In this document: piece by piece, positions 9,416 to 18,773 of the stretch | Layout: each line of letters begins with the position of its first letter | Position numbering within the stretch: position 1 is the stretch's first letter | Origin: Deltaproteobacteria bacterium | GTDB lineage: Bacteria; Desulfobacterota; Desulfomonilia; UBA1062 | NCBI GenBank assembly: GCA_018434685.1 | Contig: JAHDOV010000004.1 | Location: 186,001 to 250,000, forward strand | Length of the DNA stretch: 64,000 bases | Reading direction: 5' to 3' | Notes under the pieces: model-generated | Databases searched by the model: none | Told to the model about the DNA's origin: nothing | Seen by the model: the letters and a program-made list of their open reading frames with translations, nothing else | Position numbers and translations under genes: made by a program

Positions 9416-11484
9416 TGGCTAGTTCCCTGCTTTTTGAGATCGGAACGGAGGAGATTCCTTCAGGCTTTATCGCGCCCGCCCTCGATTTCATCCATACCTG
9501 GGTTTCACAGAAATTTTCCGAGATCAAAGTGGAGCATCAGGGGCTCGACGTCTTCGCCACCCCGAGGAGATTGACACTCAAGGTCAGAGGAATCGAAGAG
9601 ACCCTGCCGGATACCGTGGAGAAAAAGATGGGGCCCCCGAAAAGGGCAGCCTTTGACGATCAGGGCAATCCCACCAAGGCCGGCCTCGGGTTTGCCGGCA
9701 ACGCCGGGGTCGATATCTCGGAGGTCGCCATAGAACAGACCCCGAAAGGGGAATATCTCTGCGTGACCAGGACGATTCCGGGCAAGAGGGCGACCGAGGT
9801 TCTCCCCGCGATCCTCGAGGAGTTGGTGGCCAGGATCCCCTTTTCCAAGACCATGAAGTGGTCGAACCCCGATGTGCGCTTTGCCCGGCCCGTTCACTGG
9901 ATGGTCGCCCTGTTCGGCTCTCAGGTGCTGCCGGTGAGATTCGGCAATATCACGGCCGGAAACACCACGTATGGAAACCGGTTCATGTCCGACGGGGCAC
10001 TGACCGTAACAGACCCCGACGGGTATGAGGAACTCCTCGAAAAGCATTATGTCATCCCTGGGGTTGAAAAGCGCAAGGCCCTCATCTGGGACGGCATCAG
10101 CAAGAATGCCCGGGAACTCGGCGCACAGGTGACTGACCGGGATCTGCTCGATGAGGTGGTCAACCTCGTTGAATATCCGCATGTCATTGTCGGGAGCTTC
10201 AACGAGTCTTTTCTCGAGCTGCCAAAAGAGGTGCTCGTTACCGTGATGAAACACCACCAGCGGTTTTTCCCCCTGTATGCGAACGACGACAGCGGGAACC
10301 TGCGTTCGAAGTTCTGCGCGGTCAGCAATATTGTGCCCAGGGACGATGCCCTTGTCCGAAGGGGCAATGAGCGGGTGCTCAAGGCACGGCTCGACGACGC
10401 GAAGTACTTTTTCGAAGAAGACCTCAGTGTGCCTATCGAGGAGTACGCCGACAGGCTCAAGGATGTGATCTTCCACAAGGACCTGGGCACGTCCTACGAG
10501 AAGGTGCAGAGGTTTACCCACAGCGCGCTCTATCTTGCCGGTCTTCTGGCCCCGGACAAGAAGGACAAGGTCAGGGAGGCCGCGTTGCTGAGCAAGGCAG
10601 ACCTGAACAGCCTCATGGTCTGTGAGCTGCCCGAACTCCAGGGGATCATGGGCCGGGAGTATGCCCTCCATCAGGGGCACGATCCCGAGGTCTCCCGCGC
10701 GATCCACGAGCACTATCTCCCCACCTCTGCAGAGGATGACCTGCCCGGTGATATCATCGGGGATCTGGTGGGCATTGCAGACCGGATCGATACCATCTGC
10801 GGCTGCTTCGGCATCGGCCTTATCCCCACCGGGACCTCTGACCCCTATGCGCTTCGCAGGCAGACCATTGCCATCGAGAATATCCTCCTGGCAAAAGGCT
10901 ACCGGATCTCGCTTTCGAACCTCATCGATCAGGCACTGTCACAGCTGGCAGCCCGGCTGAAGCGCGACGGTTCGGAGGTCAAGGCCGACGTGCAGGCCTT
11001 TTTCAAATCGCGGTTTGTCTCCATCCTGCAGGGACGCGGCATACCCGGCGACGTCATCGAGGCCGTCATGAGGGACTTTGACGACCCGGTGGATACCTGC
11101 ATGCGGGCCGAGGCCATCGCCACGGTGAAATCCGAGCCGTGGTTCGAATCCATCTGTGCGGCATCCAAGCGCGTGGAGAATATCCTCAAGAAAACGCAAG
11201 CCGCCACAGAGATCTGTGCGGACCTTTTCGCCCAGGAAGAGGAAAAGGCACTGTATGAAGGCTTCAAGGATATGGAACAATCCTTTATCGGTCATGCGGA
11301 CCAGGGTGACTATACCGCAGCACTCAAGCTCCTTTCCGGGTTGAAGGAACCCATTGACCATTTCTTCGACAAGGTGCTCGTGATGGCTGAAGATATCCCG
11401 ACACGGAATAACCGTATCGCCCTGCTGAAGTCACTGGTAACCGTATTCGACAAGATAGCGCAATTTTCAAAGATATCCGCGTAG
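9415..11484 (+). CDS. glyS: Glycyl-tRNA synthetase beta subunit
   Basis: A 689-residue beta subunit of the alpha2beta2 glycyl-tRNA synthetase, responsible for tRNA binding. The N-terminus LLFEIGTEEIPSGFI is characteristic. An HD-like central region carries ELQGIMGREYA and GDIIGDLVGIADRIDT; an anticodon-binding DALR-type helical domain makes up the C-terminal third. GAGGAGAAG lies just before the ATG. Only 3 bp separate it from the next gene. Confidence 0.97.
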   Translation: MASSLLFEIGTEEIPSGFIAPALDFIHTWVSQKFSEIKVEHQGLDVFATPRRLTLKVRGIEETLPDTVEKKMGPPKRAAFDDQGNPTKAGLGFAGNAGVDISEVAIEQTPKGEYLCVTRTIPGKRATEVLPAILEELVARIPFSKTMKWSNPDVRFARPVHWMVALFGSQVLPVRFGNITAGNTTYGNRFMSDGALTVTDPDGYEELLEKHYVIPGVEKRKALIWDGISKNARELGAQVTDRDLLDEVVNLVEYPHVIVGSFNESFLELPKEVLVTVMKHHQRFFPLYANDDSGNLRSKFCAVSNIVPRDDALVRRGNERVLKARLDDAKYFFEEDLSVPIEEYADRLKDVIFHKDLGTSYEKVQRFTHSALYLAGLLAPDKKDKVREAALLSKADLNSLMVCELPELQGIMGREYALHQGHDPEVSRAIHEHYLPTSAEDDLPGDIIGDLVGIADRIDTICGCFGIGLIPTGTSDPYALRRQTIAIENILLAKGYRISLSNLIDQALSQLAARLKRDGSEVKADVQAFFKSRFVSILQGRGIPGDVIEAVMRDFDDPVDTCMRAEAIATVKSEPWFESICAASKRVENILKKTQAATEICADLFAQEEEKALYEGFKDMEQSFIGHADQGDYTAALKLLSGLKEPIDHFFDKVLVMAEDIPTRNNRIALLKSLVTVFDKIAQFSKISA

Positions 11485-11487
11485 GGA

Positions 11488-12570
11488 ATGAAAAGGACTC
11501 AACCCACTGAGGGTATACGCCGGAGAATTGAGGAATCCGGCAGGTGGGACATGAGGGATGCCTTCTCCATCGATGTGGACCGGATCCTTCACTCCCAGGC
11601 CTACACCTCATACATCGACAAGACCCAGGTTTTCTATCTCGTGGGTCACCAGGGGATCTCGCACCGGGTCATCCATGTTCAGCTCCTCTCGAGGATCGCA
11701 CGAACCATCGGACGGAAACTCGGCCTGAACGATGACCTCATCGAGGCCATTGCCATCGGCCATGATATCGGGCATCCGCCCTTCGGGCACGACGGCGAGC
11801 AGTACCTCCATGAGCTGTGCGAACGCGCGGGCATCGGGGGGTTCCGGCATAATGTCCAGGCCATCCAGGCCCTCGAGCGGATCGAGAAGCAGGGCAGGGG
11901 GCTGAACCTCACCGTGCAGGTGCTCGACGGCATCCTCTGCCACAATGGTGAGACAACCGAACAGGTGATCTCCCCGGATTCGGCAACCTCGTTTGACGAC
12001 TTCGACCAGAAGCTCATCTCGGCCCAGAACAGGGGGAATCCCGTGCCCATGACCACGGAGGGGTGCCTCGTGCGGGTGGTCGACACGGTGAGTTACATCG
12101 GCCGGGATATCGAAGACGCCATCTCGCTGGGCATCATTGCGCGCGAAGATATCCCCGGCGAGGCGGCTCGCCTGCTCGGGGACACGAACGGCAAGATCGT
12201 CTATGCCCTGGTGGAAGACCTCATCGCCAACTCCAGCGGAGAACGGATCGCCTATTCGCCGCAGGTGTTCGCGGCGCTGGAAGAGCTCAAGTCCTTCAAC
12301 TACGATAAGATCTATCTCAACAGCCGGGTCAAGGCGGAGTCCACGAAGATCAGGACCATGTACAATCTGGTGTTCGATCGGCTTGTGGACGATATCGAGT
12401 CGAACAACAGGGAATCGGCCATCTTCGCCCGCTTCATCGACAGGCTCGATGACGGGTATGTTCTTGAACACATGCCGACCCAGGTGGTGCGGGACTATAT
12501 AGCGAGCCTGACCGACTCGGCCTTCCTGCGCGTATTCCACGAACTCTTCGTGCCCAGGACCCTCGGCTAG
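11488..12570 (+). CDS. HD-domain dNTP triphosphohydrolase (Dgt-like)
   Basis: A 360-residue HD phosphohydrolase of the deoxyguanosinetriphosphate triphosphohydrolase family. Metal ligands are visible: H-R-x2-H in SHRVIHVQLL, the HD pair in AIAIGHDIGHPPFGHDGE, a later His in GILCHNGE and Asp in VVDTVSYIGRDIEDA. Family members cleave dNTP to deoxynucleoside and triphosphate, and many are allosterically activated by dNTPs. It is the last gene of the recO-glyQ-glyS operon. The exact substrate cannot be inferred. It meets the PaaK-like gene tail to tail at about 12.6 kb with no clear intrinsic terminator between them. Confidence 0.88.
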   Translation: MKRTQPTEGIRRRIEESGRWDMRDAFSIDVDRILHSQAYTSYIDKTQVFYLVGHQGISHRVIHVQLLSRIARTIGRKLGLNDDLIEAIAIGHDIGHPPFGHDGEQYLHELCERAGIGGFRHNVQAIQALERIEKQGRGLNLTVQVLDGILCHNGETTEQVISPDSATSFDDFDQKLISAQNRGNPVPMTTEGCLVRVVDTVSYIGRDIEDAISLGIIAREDIPGEAARLLGDTNGKIVYALVEDLIANSSGERIAYSPQVFAALEELKSFNYDKIYLNSRVKAESTKIRTMYNLVFDRLVDDIESNNRESAIFARFIDRLDDGYVLEHMPTQVVRDYIASLTDSAFLRVFHELFVPRTLG

Positions 12571-12622
12571 CACCCCGGCCTACCGTGGGCAGCGGACCGT
12601 GCCCATACCCGTTGGCAGCACG

Positions 12623-13879
12623 CTATTTCCAGCTGCGTTCATCCACGATGAGGGGGGCGTTTTCGCCGATGGTGCCGGGTGCGACACAGGTGATGGCATC
12701 TATCTTTACCGTGCAGATCTCCCTGAATACCATCTCGAAACGTTCCATAAGGGCTTGGACCTCGCCGCCGGGCGATGGTGTTTCAAATTTCACGGTCAGG
12801 GTATCGCGGTGGCCGGACCTGGAGATGACCGCCTGGAACCGGACATCGGCGAAGTGCTCGGCCACCCTCTTGAGCTGGCTCGGTGCCACGAACATGCCGC
12901 GAACCTTCACCGCATCGCCCACACGGCCTGCAATGCCGCTGAGCATCTGCGATGTCCTGCCGCACGGGCACGGTTCATCCACGATGCTGGAGAGGTCTCC
13001 GGTGCCGAACCTAAAGAGGAAGAAGATATGGTTGAGCCTGGTGACCACGATCTCTCCCAGTTCACCCGGGGCGAGCCGCCTGCCGGTCTCGGGGTCGACG
13101 ATCTCCACGATCACCTCCTCACAGATGTGCCATGGCCCCTTTTCCCGGCATTCATAGGCGATATCGCCCACCTCCGTGGCGCCGTACATCTGGTAGGTGT
13201 CGATGCCGTATTCTTCCTCGAAGAGTCTTCTCAGCGAGGGTGCAAGGGGTTCGGCCCCGAAGCTCGCCCGCTTGAGCTGAAAGTCGTTTCTGAAATCATA
13301 GCCCAGTTCCTGAGCCTTCTTTATGATGGCCAGCAGAAAGCTCGGGGTGCCGGTATAGCCGGTGGCTTTCAGGTCCCGGATGAGCTGCACCTGCTGCTGC
13401 GTGCCCGCGCTGCCCGAGGGGATCACCGTTGCGCCCACGCGGCAGAGCCCGCCGTGGAAGGTCAGCCCGGCGGCCACCATGTGGTAGGTAAAGGCATTGA
13501 GCACCACGTCGCCCCTGCGGAACCCTGCCGCGTGGTATGCGCGTGCCCACAACGGGTCATCGAAGGAGAGGTGCGGTTCGTACACGGGTCCCGGCGAGGT
13601 GAAGATGCGCTCGATCTCTGCCTGTTCATCTGCAAGCCCGCCGAAGGGCGGATCTGCCGCCTCCATCTCCACCAGTTCTTCCCGCGAGATGACCGGCAGC
13701 CGCTCGAGATCGTCAATCGTTTGAATGTCGGCCGGAGCGAGGCCGTGTTGGTCAAAGATCTTCTTCACCCTCTTTGATCGTTCATAGCCCAGCTCGACCA
13801 TCTGGGACAGACTCCGGTCATAGTATTCCTTTCGCTGTTCGTGAGTCATGGTTTCCCTGTGGTCAAAGTATGTCGTCAT
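12623..13879 (-). CDS. PaaK-like phenylacetate-CoA ligase family protein with altered P-loop
   Basis: A 418-residue adenylate-forming enzyme of the phenylacetate-CoA ligase family, last gene of the uptake operon. Family signs: N-terminal YYDRSLSQMVELGYERSKRV, central MYGATEVGDIAYECREKG, GELGEIVVTRLN, the Asp of FRFGTGDLSSIV and the C-terminal VGDAVKVRGMFVAPSQL. In normal PaaK proteins the ATP-binding loop reads SSGTTGxPT after R-x-x-x. Here the corresponding place reads RIFTSPGPVYEPHLSF, without the Ser/Thr-Gly run. It may use a different acyl acceptor or mechanism, or be non-catalytic. GAGGAGG precedes the ATG. Confidence 0.82.
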   Translation of the reverse strand: MTTYFDHRETMTHEQRKEYYDRSLSQMVELGYERSKRVKKIFDQHGLAPADIQTIDDLERLPVISREELVEMEAADPPFGGLADEQAEIERIFTSPGPVYEPHLSFDDPLWARAYHAAGFRRGDVVLNAFTYHMVAAGLTFHGGLCRVGATVIPSGSAGTQQQVQLIRDLKATGYTGTPSFLLAIIKKAQELGYDFRNDFQLKRASFGAEPLAPSLRRLFEEEYGIDTYQMYGATEVGDIAYECREKGPWHICEEVIVEIVDPETGRRLAPGELGEIVVTRLNHIFFLFRFGTGDLSSIVDEPCPCGRTSQMLSGIAGRVGDAVKVRGMFVAPSQLKRVAEHFADVRFQAVISRSGHRDTLTVKFETPSPGGEVQALMERFEMVFREICTVKIDAITCVAPGTIGENAPLIVDERSWK

Positions 13880-13979
13880 ACGTCCTCCTCATAACAGGCT
13901 TCAGGCTCTGGGCACGAGATCGATTAAGGAGAGCGAGTTCCTTTACCCAGGGCCTTGTGCCCAGTTCCCAGCGCCTGTT

Positions 13980-14783
13980 TTACAACCACCGCTTCCTTCG
14001 CCGGTACGACTTGATGTCCTTGTACGATCGCGACGTGCCGCCGGCTCCCATACCGAGGTAAAATTCCCTGACGTCCGGGTTTTCCCGCAGATCCTCTGCC
14101 GCGCCCTCCATGACGATCTTTCCGTTTTCCATCACATAGCCGTAGTGGGCGATCTGGAGGGCCATGTTTGCGTTCTGCTCCACGAGCACGATGGTGGTTC
14201 CCTGCTCGCGGTTGATGCGCCTGATGATACGGAATATCTCCTTGACGACGAGCGGGGCCAGGCCGAGCGAGGGCTCGTCGAGGAGCAGCAGCTTCGGGTG
14301 CGCCATGAGGGCGCGACCCATGACGAGCATCTGCAGCTCGCCGCCGCTGCAGTATCCGGCCAGCGTCTTTCTCCGCTTCACCAGGGAGGGGAAGTAGTCA
14401 TAGACCATGTCCAGGTCTTTCCGGTATGGCTTCATCCAGCGGGTTGCGGTGCCGACCTTGAGATTCTCCTCGATGGTGAGATACTTGAAGGGTTCCCGGC
14501 CCTCGAGCACCTGGATGATTCCCCTGCGGGTGATCTCCTCGGGGGCGGCGTTCTGGATCGTGGCGCCGTCAAAGAGGACCGATCCGTCGGTCACCTTGCC
14601 GTTTTCCGGCTTGAGCAGTCCGGAAATGGCCTTGAGTGTCGTGGTCTTTCCCGCACCGTTGCTGCCGAGCAGCGAGATGATGCGGTTGCTCTCCACGGAA
14701 AGAGACACCCCCTTGAGGACCTGGATCACATCCGAATAGACCACGCTGATGTTATTGAGCTGAAGCAGGAGATCACTGTTCAT
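13980..14783 (-). CDS. livF: ABC transporter ATP-binding protein, LivF type
   Basis: A 267-residue ATPase of the branched-chain amino acid (HAAT) uptake family. Walker A GSNGAGKTT (near 37-45), signature CSGGELQM, Walker B LLLLDEPSLGLAP and the switch His in IVLVEQNANMAL are all present. The signature begins CSGGE, where most members have LSGGE. The C-terminus carries a basic extension (SRSYKDIKSYRRRKRW). Twelve bp separate it from livM. In Desulfobacterota such cassettes often import carboxylic or aromatic acids, so the amino-acid name should not be taken as the substrate. Confidence 0.93.
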   Translation of the reverse strand: MNSDLLLQLNNISVVYSDVIQVLKGVSLSVESNRIISLLGSNGAGKTTTLKAISGLLKPENGKVTDGSVLFDGATIQNAAPEEITRRGIIQVLEGREPFKYLTIEENLKVGTATRWMKPYRKDLDMVYDYFPSLVKRRKTLAGYCSGGELQMLVMGRALMAHPKLLLLDEPSLGLAPLVVKEIFRIIRRINREQGTTIVLVEQNANMALQIAHYGYVMENGKIVMEGAAEDLRENPDVREFYLGMGAGGTSRSYKDIKSYRRRKRWL

Positions 14784-14795
14784 AGGGCAGCCCCC

Positions 14796-15866
14796 TCAAT
14801 AGGAAAACGGCCAGAGCCGGAAATTCGAACGGATGATCCGCCAGACCTCTGCGAGCCCCTTTGGCTCGAAGAGGATGAAGAGCACGATCGCCAGGCCGAA
14901 GGCAAACTCCCGCAGCGCTGCCATGTTGAGCCCGAAAGAGGTGGACAGCCCCATTTGCATGAACATATCGGTCACGAAACGCAGGACCTCGTTGAGCCCG
15001 GTGATGAAGACCGCCCCGAAGATGGCGCCGGGGATGCTGCCGAGCCCGCCGATGATGACCATGGCGATGTACTCCACGGAGAGAGAGAGATTGAAGGGTT
15101 CGGTGGTGATGCTGATGGAGTAGAATGCCCACAGCGCTCCTGCAAAGCCTGCATAGAACGAGCTTATGGCAAACGAAAGCAGCTTGTAGGGGAAGATAGG
15201 GATCCCCATTCCCTCGGCGGCACGGTCGTTGTCGCGGATCGCGATGAAGGCCCTGCCGAACCGTGTTCTCATGAGGTTGACCGTCACGAGGGTTATCCCC
15301 GCAAGGCAGGCGTAGATCACCATGAAGAAGGCGCGGTCGGAGGTTATCTCCATTCCGAGCAGCGTTGCTGCAGGCAGGGTGATTCCCATGGTGCCCTGGG
15401 TGAGGCTCTCCCAGTGGACGAGGATGTATTCGATGATGAACTGCCCGGCGAGGGTGGCGATGGTGAGGTAGAGACCCTTGAGCCTTCCCGAAGGAATGCC
15501 GAAGACCATGCCGACAAGGGCCGTTACCAGGCCGGCAGCGGGGACCGAGAGCCAGAAGGGCATGCCGAGCCGGGTCGCCAGGATAGCCCCGGCATAGGCA
15601 CCTACCCCGAAGAAGGCACCGTGGCCGAGCGATATCTGGCCGGTGAACCCGATGAGGATATTGAGGCCGAGCGCTGCAATGGCGGCGATCCCGATCATGT
15701 TGAGCACGTAGAGGAAGTACTCCCCGCTGATGAAGGGGAGCACACCGAAGAGGCACAGGAGGCCGATCCACATCCAGAGCCTGCCGAAATCGGTCTCGAA
15801 GATGGAGATCTCCTGCTCGTAGTGTTCCTTGAAATTGCCGCAGGGATGGAATTTGATTGTTCTCAT
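14796..15866 (-). CDS. livM: ABC transporter permease, LivM type
   Basis: A 356-residue inner-membrane permease with about 9-10 hydrophobic segments. Family motifs: LNILIGFTGQISLGHGAFFGVGAY region (residues ~69-92) and the EAA-like loop FGRAFIAIRDNDRAAEGMGI (near 235). It pairs with LivH to form the channel. GGGAGAAGG precedes the ATG, and 9 bp separate it from livH. Confidence 0.95.
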   Translation of the reverse strand: MRTIKFHPCGNFKEHYEQEISIFETDFGRLWMWIGLLCLFGVLPFISGEYFLYVLNMIGIAAIAALGLNILIGFTGQISLGHGAFFGVGAYAGAILATRLGMPFWLSVPAAGLVTALVGMVFGIPSGRLKGLYLTIATLAGQFIIEYILVHWESLTQGTMGITLPAATLLGMEITSDRAFFMVIYACLAGITLVTVNLMRTRFGRAFIAIRDNDRAAEGMGIPIFPYKLLSFAISSFYAGFAGALWAFYSISITTEPFNLSLSVEYIAMVIIGGLGSIPGAIFGAVFITGLNEVLRFVTDMFMQMGLSTSFGLNMAALREFAFGLAIVLFILFEPKGLAEVWRIIRSNFRLWPFSY

Positions 15867-15875
15867 GCCTTCTCC

Positions 15876-16754
15876 CTACACCCGCTCGATCTCGACGAGG
15901 CCGAAGAGCCCGTATGGTTTTATGAGCAGGATGAAAACAAGGACGATGTACGGCACTACGTCGCGCAGCGAGGGAGAGATATACCCGCCGGTAAAGGCCT
16001 CCAGGAGCCCGATGATGATGCCGCCTATGATGGCGCCTCCGATGCTGTCGAGCCCGCCCAGAATCACCACCGGGAAGACCTTCAGGCCGATGGCGCTGAT
16101 CTCGTGCACGCTGATGCCGTTGATGATGCCGAGCACGATGCCGCTCATGCCGGCAACGAGCGCCGCAATGGCCCATGAAAGGGCAAAGACCTTCTTGACG
16201 TGTACGCCCAGAGACAGGGCTGCGCGCTGGTTGTCGGCCACGGAGCGCATGAAGATCCCCTGCGGGGAGAACTTGAAGAACAGGCCGAAGAGCACGAGGA
16301 AGATGATGCCGGTGAGCGAAGATGCGACGTAGACCGGCGGGACATAGATGGCACCCAGGTGAAGGGCGAGCCCCTCGGGCAGGAAGACCGGGTAGGTGTG
16401 CAGGTTGCCGCCGAAGACGAAAAGGAGCAGCCCCTTGAATATGGCGGCCAGCCCCACGGTGAGCATGATCACGAAGATGAGCTGCTCGCCGATGAGCGGG
16501 CGCAGGAAGATGCGCTCCACGAGAAACCCGAGCACGAAACACCCGGCGAGCGTCATGAGAAACGCCGCCGGGATGGGCAGGCGGGCCCAGGTGGAGAGCA
16601 CGAGGAATAAAAACGCCCCGATGGCCAGGAGTTCACCGTGGGCAAAATTTAGTACGCTCGACGACTTGAAAACCATGACAAATCCCATGGCGGACAACCC
16701 GTAGAGCAGTCCTACGCTGAGTCCGTTTACGAGAAGCTGGAGAAAAAAATCCAT
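15876..16754 (-). CDS. livH: ABC transporter permease, LivH type
   Basis: A 292-residue permease with about eight membrane segments. Hallmarks are QLLVNGLSVGLLYGLSAMGF, VLNFAHGELLAIGAF and the loop GIFMRSVADNQRAALSLGV. AAGGAGACGG precedes the ATG. The acyl-CoA ligase gene lies just upstream, between this gene and livG, so the transport genes are interrupted by a CoA-activating enzyme. Confidence 0.95.
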   Translation of the reverse strand: MDFFLQLLVNGLSVGLLYGLSAMGFVMVFKSSSVLNFAHGELLAIGAFLFLVLSTWARLPIPAAFLMTLAGCFVLGFLVERIFLRPLIGEQLIFVIMLTVGLAAIFKGLLLFVFGGNLHTYPVFLPEGLALHLGAIYVPPVYVASSLTGIIFLVLFGLFFKFSPQGIFMRSVADNQRAALSLGVHVKKVFALSWAIAALVAGMSGIVLGIINGISVHEISAIGLKVFPVVILGGLDSIGGAIIGGIIIGLLEAFTGGYISPSLRDVVPYIVLVFILLIKPYGLFGLVEIERV

Positions 16755-16796
16755 ATCCGTCTCCTTGTGTGTGCCTGCCGGGACATTGTGCGGCAG

Positions 16797-18746
16797 TTAC
16801 TCCACCGTTATTACCCGTACTTTCGTCTGAATAATGCCCACATGCCCGTCGCGGTAGCGCACCTTGCCCTCCACTTCGAGTTCCTGCTTTCCTGTGTACA
16901 TGGCCTCGATCAGGTCCAGGTAGAGCCCGTACACGAACCGTCTGCGAACCTTGCCCGTGCGGGTCAGCTCTTCATCGTCGGCGTCGAGGAGCTTGTAGAG
17001 CAGGATGAACTTTCGGATCTTCATGGGTTCGGGCAGCTGGGCGTTCACCTCTTTGACCGCCTCTGTGACGAGGTCCTGCACCTCGGGCCCCTGGGAGAGG
17101 TCGGTATAGGTGGTATAGGGGATCATGCGGGCCTCGGCCCAGTTGCCGACATTCCCCATATCGATATTGATGAGCGCGGTGATGAAGGTTCTGCCCTCGC
17201 CGAAGATCACCGCCTCCTTGATGAAGAGCGAGAACTTCAGCCGCGTCTCGATGAAATCGGGGGAAAAGGCGTTGCCCTGTTTGTCGCGGATGATATCCTG
17301 CTTGCGTCCGATGATGATGAGGTGGCCGTCGGCATCGAGATAGCCGGCGTCGCCTGTCATGAGCCACCCCTCGCTGAAGGCAGCCTCGGTGGAGTCATAG
17401 TCGTTGTAGTACCCGGAAAAGACGGTTTCGCCCCGTACCATCACCTCCTGGTCATCCGAGATCTTCACCGTGATATCCGGCAGGGGCTTTCCCACGGTCT
17501 CGAGTTTCACCTCGTCATCGGGCTGAAGCTGGAATATGCCGCACGTCTCGGTCAGTCCGTAGCACTGCTTGAGATTCAATCCGCCTGCCCGGAAGAACCG
17601 TATGACCTCCGGGCTTATGGGATGGCCCCCGGTGAAGGCGCTCACGAACCCTGCGCAGCCCACCCGGTCGAGCAGGGGCCTGAATATGATGAGCGATGCC
17701 AGGGTGTTGAATACCTTCAGGTATGCCGGCACAGGCTTTTTCTCCTCCTCGCACGCAACGAGGGCGATACCGATCCGTTCTGCCAGGGAGAAGAGCTTCC
17801 GGTTGATAAGGGAGGCGTCGTCCATCTTCACCCGTATCCTGGAGGCCAGGTCTTCCCAGAACCGCGACGAGGTGATGATGATGGAGGGCCCGATCTCCCG
17901 GAAGTCTTCGAGGATCGTCTCATTGGTTTCGGGAAAGTTCATGACCATGCCGCCCGCGAGCGTCACCCCCACCCCCCACATCTGGTCCACGATCCACGCC
18001 GGAGGGCTCATGGACATCCAGTTGGAACCGATGCCGATGGGTTCGGTGGCGAGCCACTGCCTGGCCATCTCCAGGAAGTTCCGGTGGGTGAGCATGGCGA
18101 GCTTGGCGATGCCGGTGGTTCCCGAGGTCATGATCATGAGGGCGACTTCTTCGGCCTTGCCCCGCTCGATCTGGGCTTCGAACAGTTCCGGCTGCTCCTC
18201 ATCCAGTTTTCTGCCGAGCTCGAGGAGGTCGCTGAAGCTGATGAGCCAGGGGTTGTCCCGGTAGCTCCTCATGCCGGTGGGATCGACGTAGATGATCCTG
18301 AGCAGGTGGGGAAGGCGATCTTTCTCCTCGAGGAGCTTGTCCACCTGCTCCTGGTCCTGGGCGATCACGAGGCTCGCGTGGATCCGTGCCAGGGCGGAGA
18401 CGAGCTCGGAGGAAACGGCCGAGGTGAACAGGTTCAGGCTGACGGCCCCGGCGGCCTGGGCCCCGAGCTCGCTGAACAGCCACTCGGGATGGTTGTCCAT
18501 GATGATGCCGACATGGTCCTTGCGCTTGAGCCCCAGCGAGACCATGCCGAGCGAGGCATGCTTGACGTACGCGAAGTAGTCCTTCCAGGTATAGGACTGC
18601 CAGATACCGTATGCCTTTTCCCGGATGGCCACCTCGCTGTCTCCGAGTGTTTGGGCCTGTCTGGCGAGTATCTGGGGGAGCGTGCAGCGAGAGAGCGATG
18701 CCATGAACTCCCTGCTGTGCCTTCGTACCTGTTTTTTTCGTGCCAT
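16797..18746 (-). CDS. AMP-dependent acyl-CoA synthetase embedded in the uptake operon
   Basis: A 649-residue ligase of the long-chain type. The ATP-binding P-loop is MIMTSGTTGIAKLAM (near 208); other motifs are QCYGLTETCGIF (near 390), GWLMTGDAGYLDADGHL and IIGRKQDIIRDKQGNAFSP. It should make acyl-AMP and then acyl-CoA, trapping an imported acid inside the cell. In the normal P-loop the string is SGTTGxPKG; here IAKLA replaces xPKG, but the Lys is kept. No strong ribosome site is visible. Its place between livG and livH suggests that it activates the transported compound. Confidence 0.9.
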   Translation of the reverse strand: MARKKQVRRHSREFMASLSRCTLPQILARQAQTLGDSEVAIREKAYGIWQSYTWKDYFAYVKHASLGMVSLGLKRKDHVGIIMDNHPEWLFSELGAQAAGAVSLNLFTSAVSSELVSALARIHASLVIAQDQEQVDKLLEEKDRLPHLLRIIYVDPTGMRSYRDNPWLISFSDLLELGRKLDEEQPELFEAQIERGKAEEVALMIMTSGTTGIAKLAMLTHRNFLEMARQWLATEPIGIGSNWMSMSPPAWIVDQMWGVGVTLAGGMVMNFPETNETILEDFREIGPSIIITSSRFWEDLASRIRVKMDDASLINRKLFSLAERIGIALVACEEEKKPVPAYLKVFNTLASLIIFRPLLDRVGCAGFVSAFTGGHPISPEVIRFFRAGGLNLKQCYGLTETCGIFQLQPDDEVKLETVGKPLPDITVKISDDQEVMVRGETVFSGYYNDYDSTEAAFSEGWLMTGDAGYLDADGHLIIIGRKQDIIRDKQGNAFSPDFIETRLKFSLFIKEAVIFGEGRTFITALINIDMGNVGNWAEARMIPYTTYTDLSQGPEVQDLVTEAVKEVNAQLPEPMKIRKFILLYKLLDADDEELTRTGKVRRRFVYGLYLDLIEAMYTGKQELEVEGKVRYRDGHVGIIQTKVRVITVE

Positions 18747-18773
18747 GGTTATCTGTCCGAGTGTACCTGCATG

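Noticed and set aside
9505..10713. 402-codon minus-strand frame opposite glyS
   Set aside because: glyS is certain from its motifs and its coupling to glyQ. The opposite frame has no start context and no family likeness.
13848..16178. 776-codon open frame on plus, opposite livF, livM and livH
   Set aside because: The minus-strand genes have complete family motifs and ribosome sites. The plus frame is a low-complexity mirror (rich in His, Asp, Glu, Arg and Gly) of GC-biased codons.
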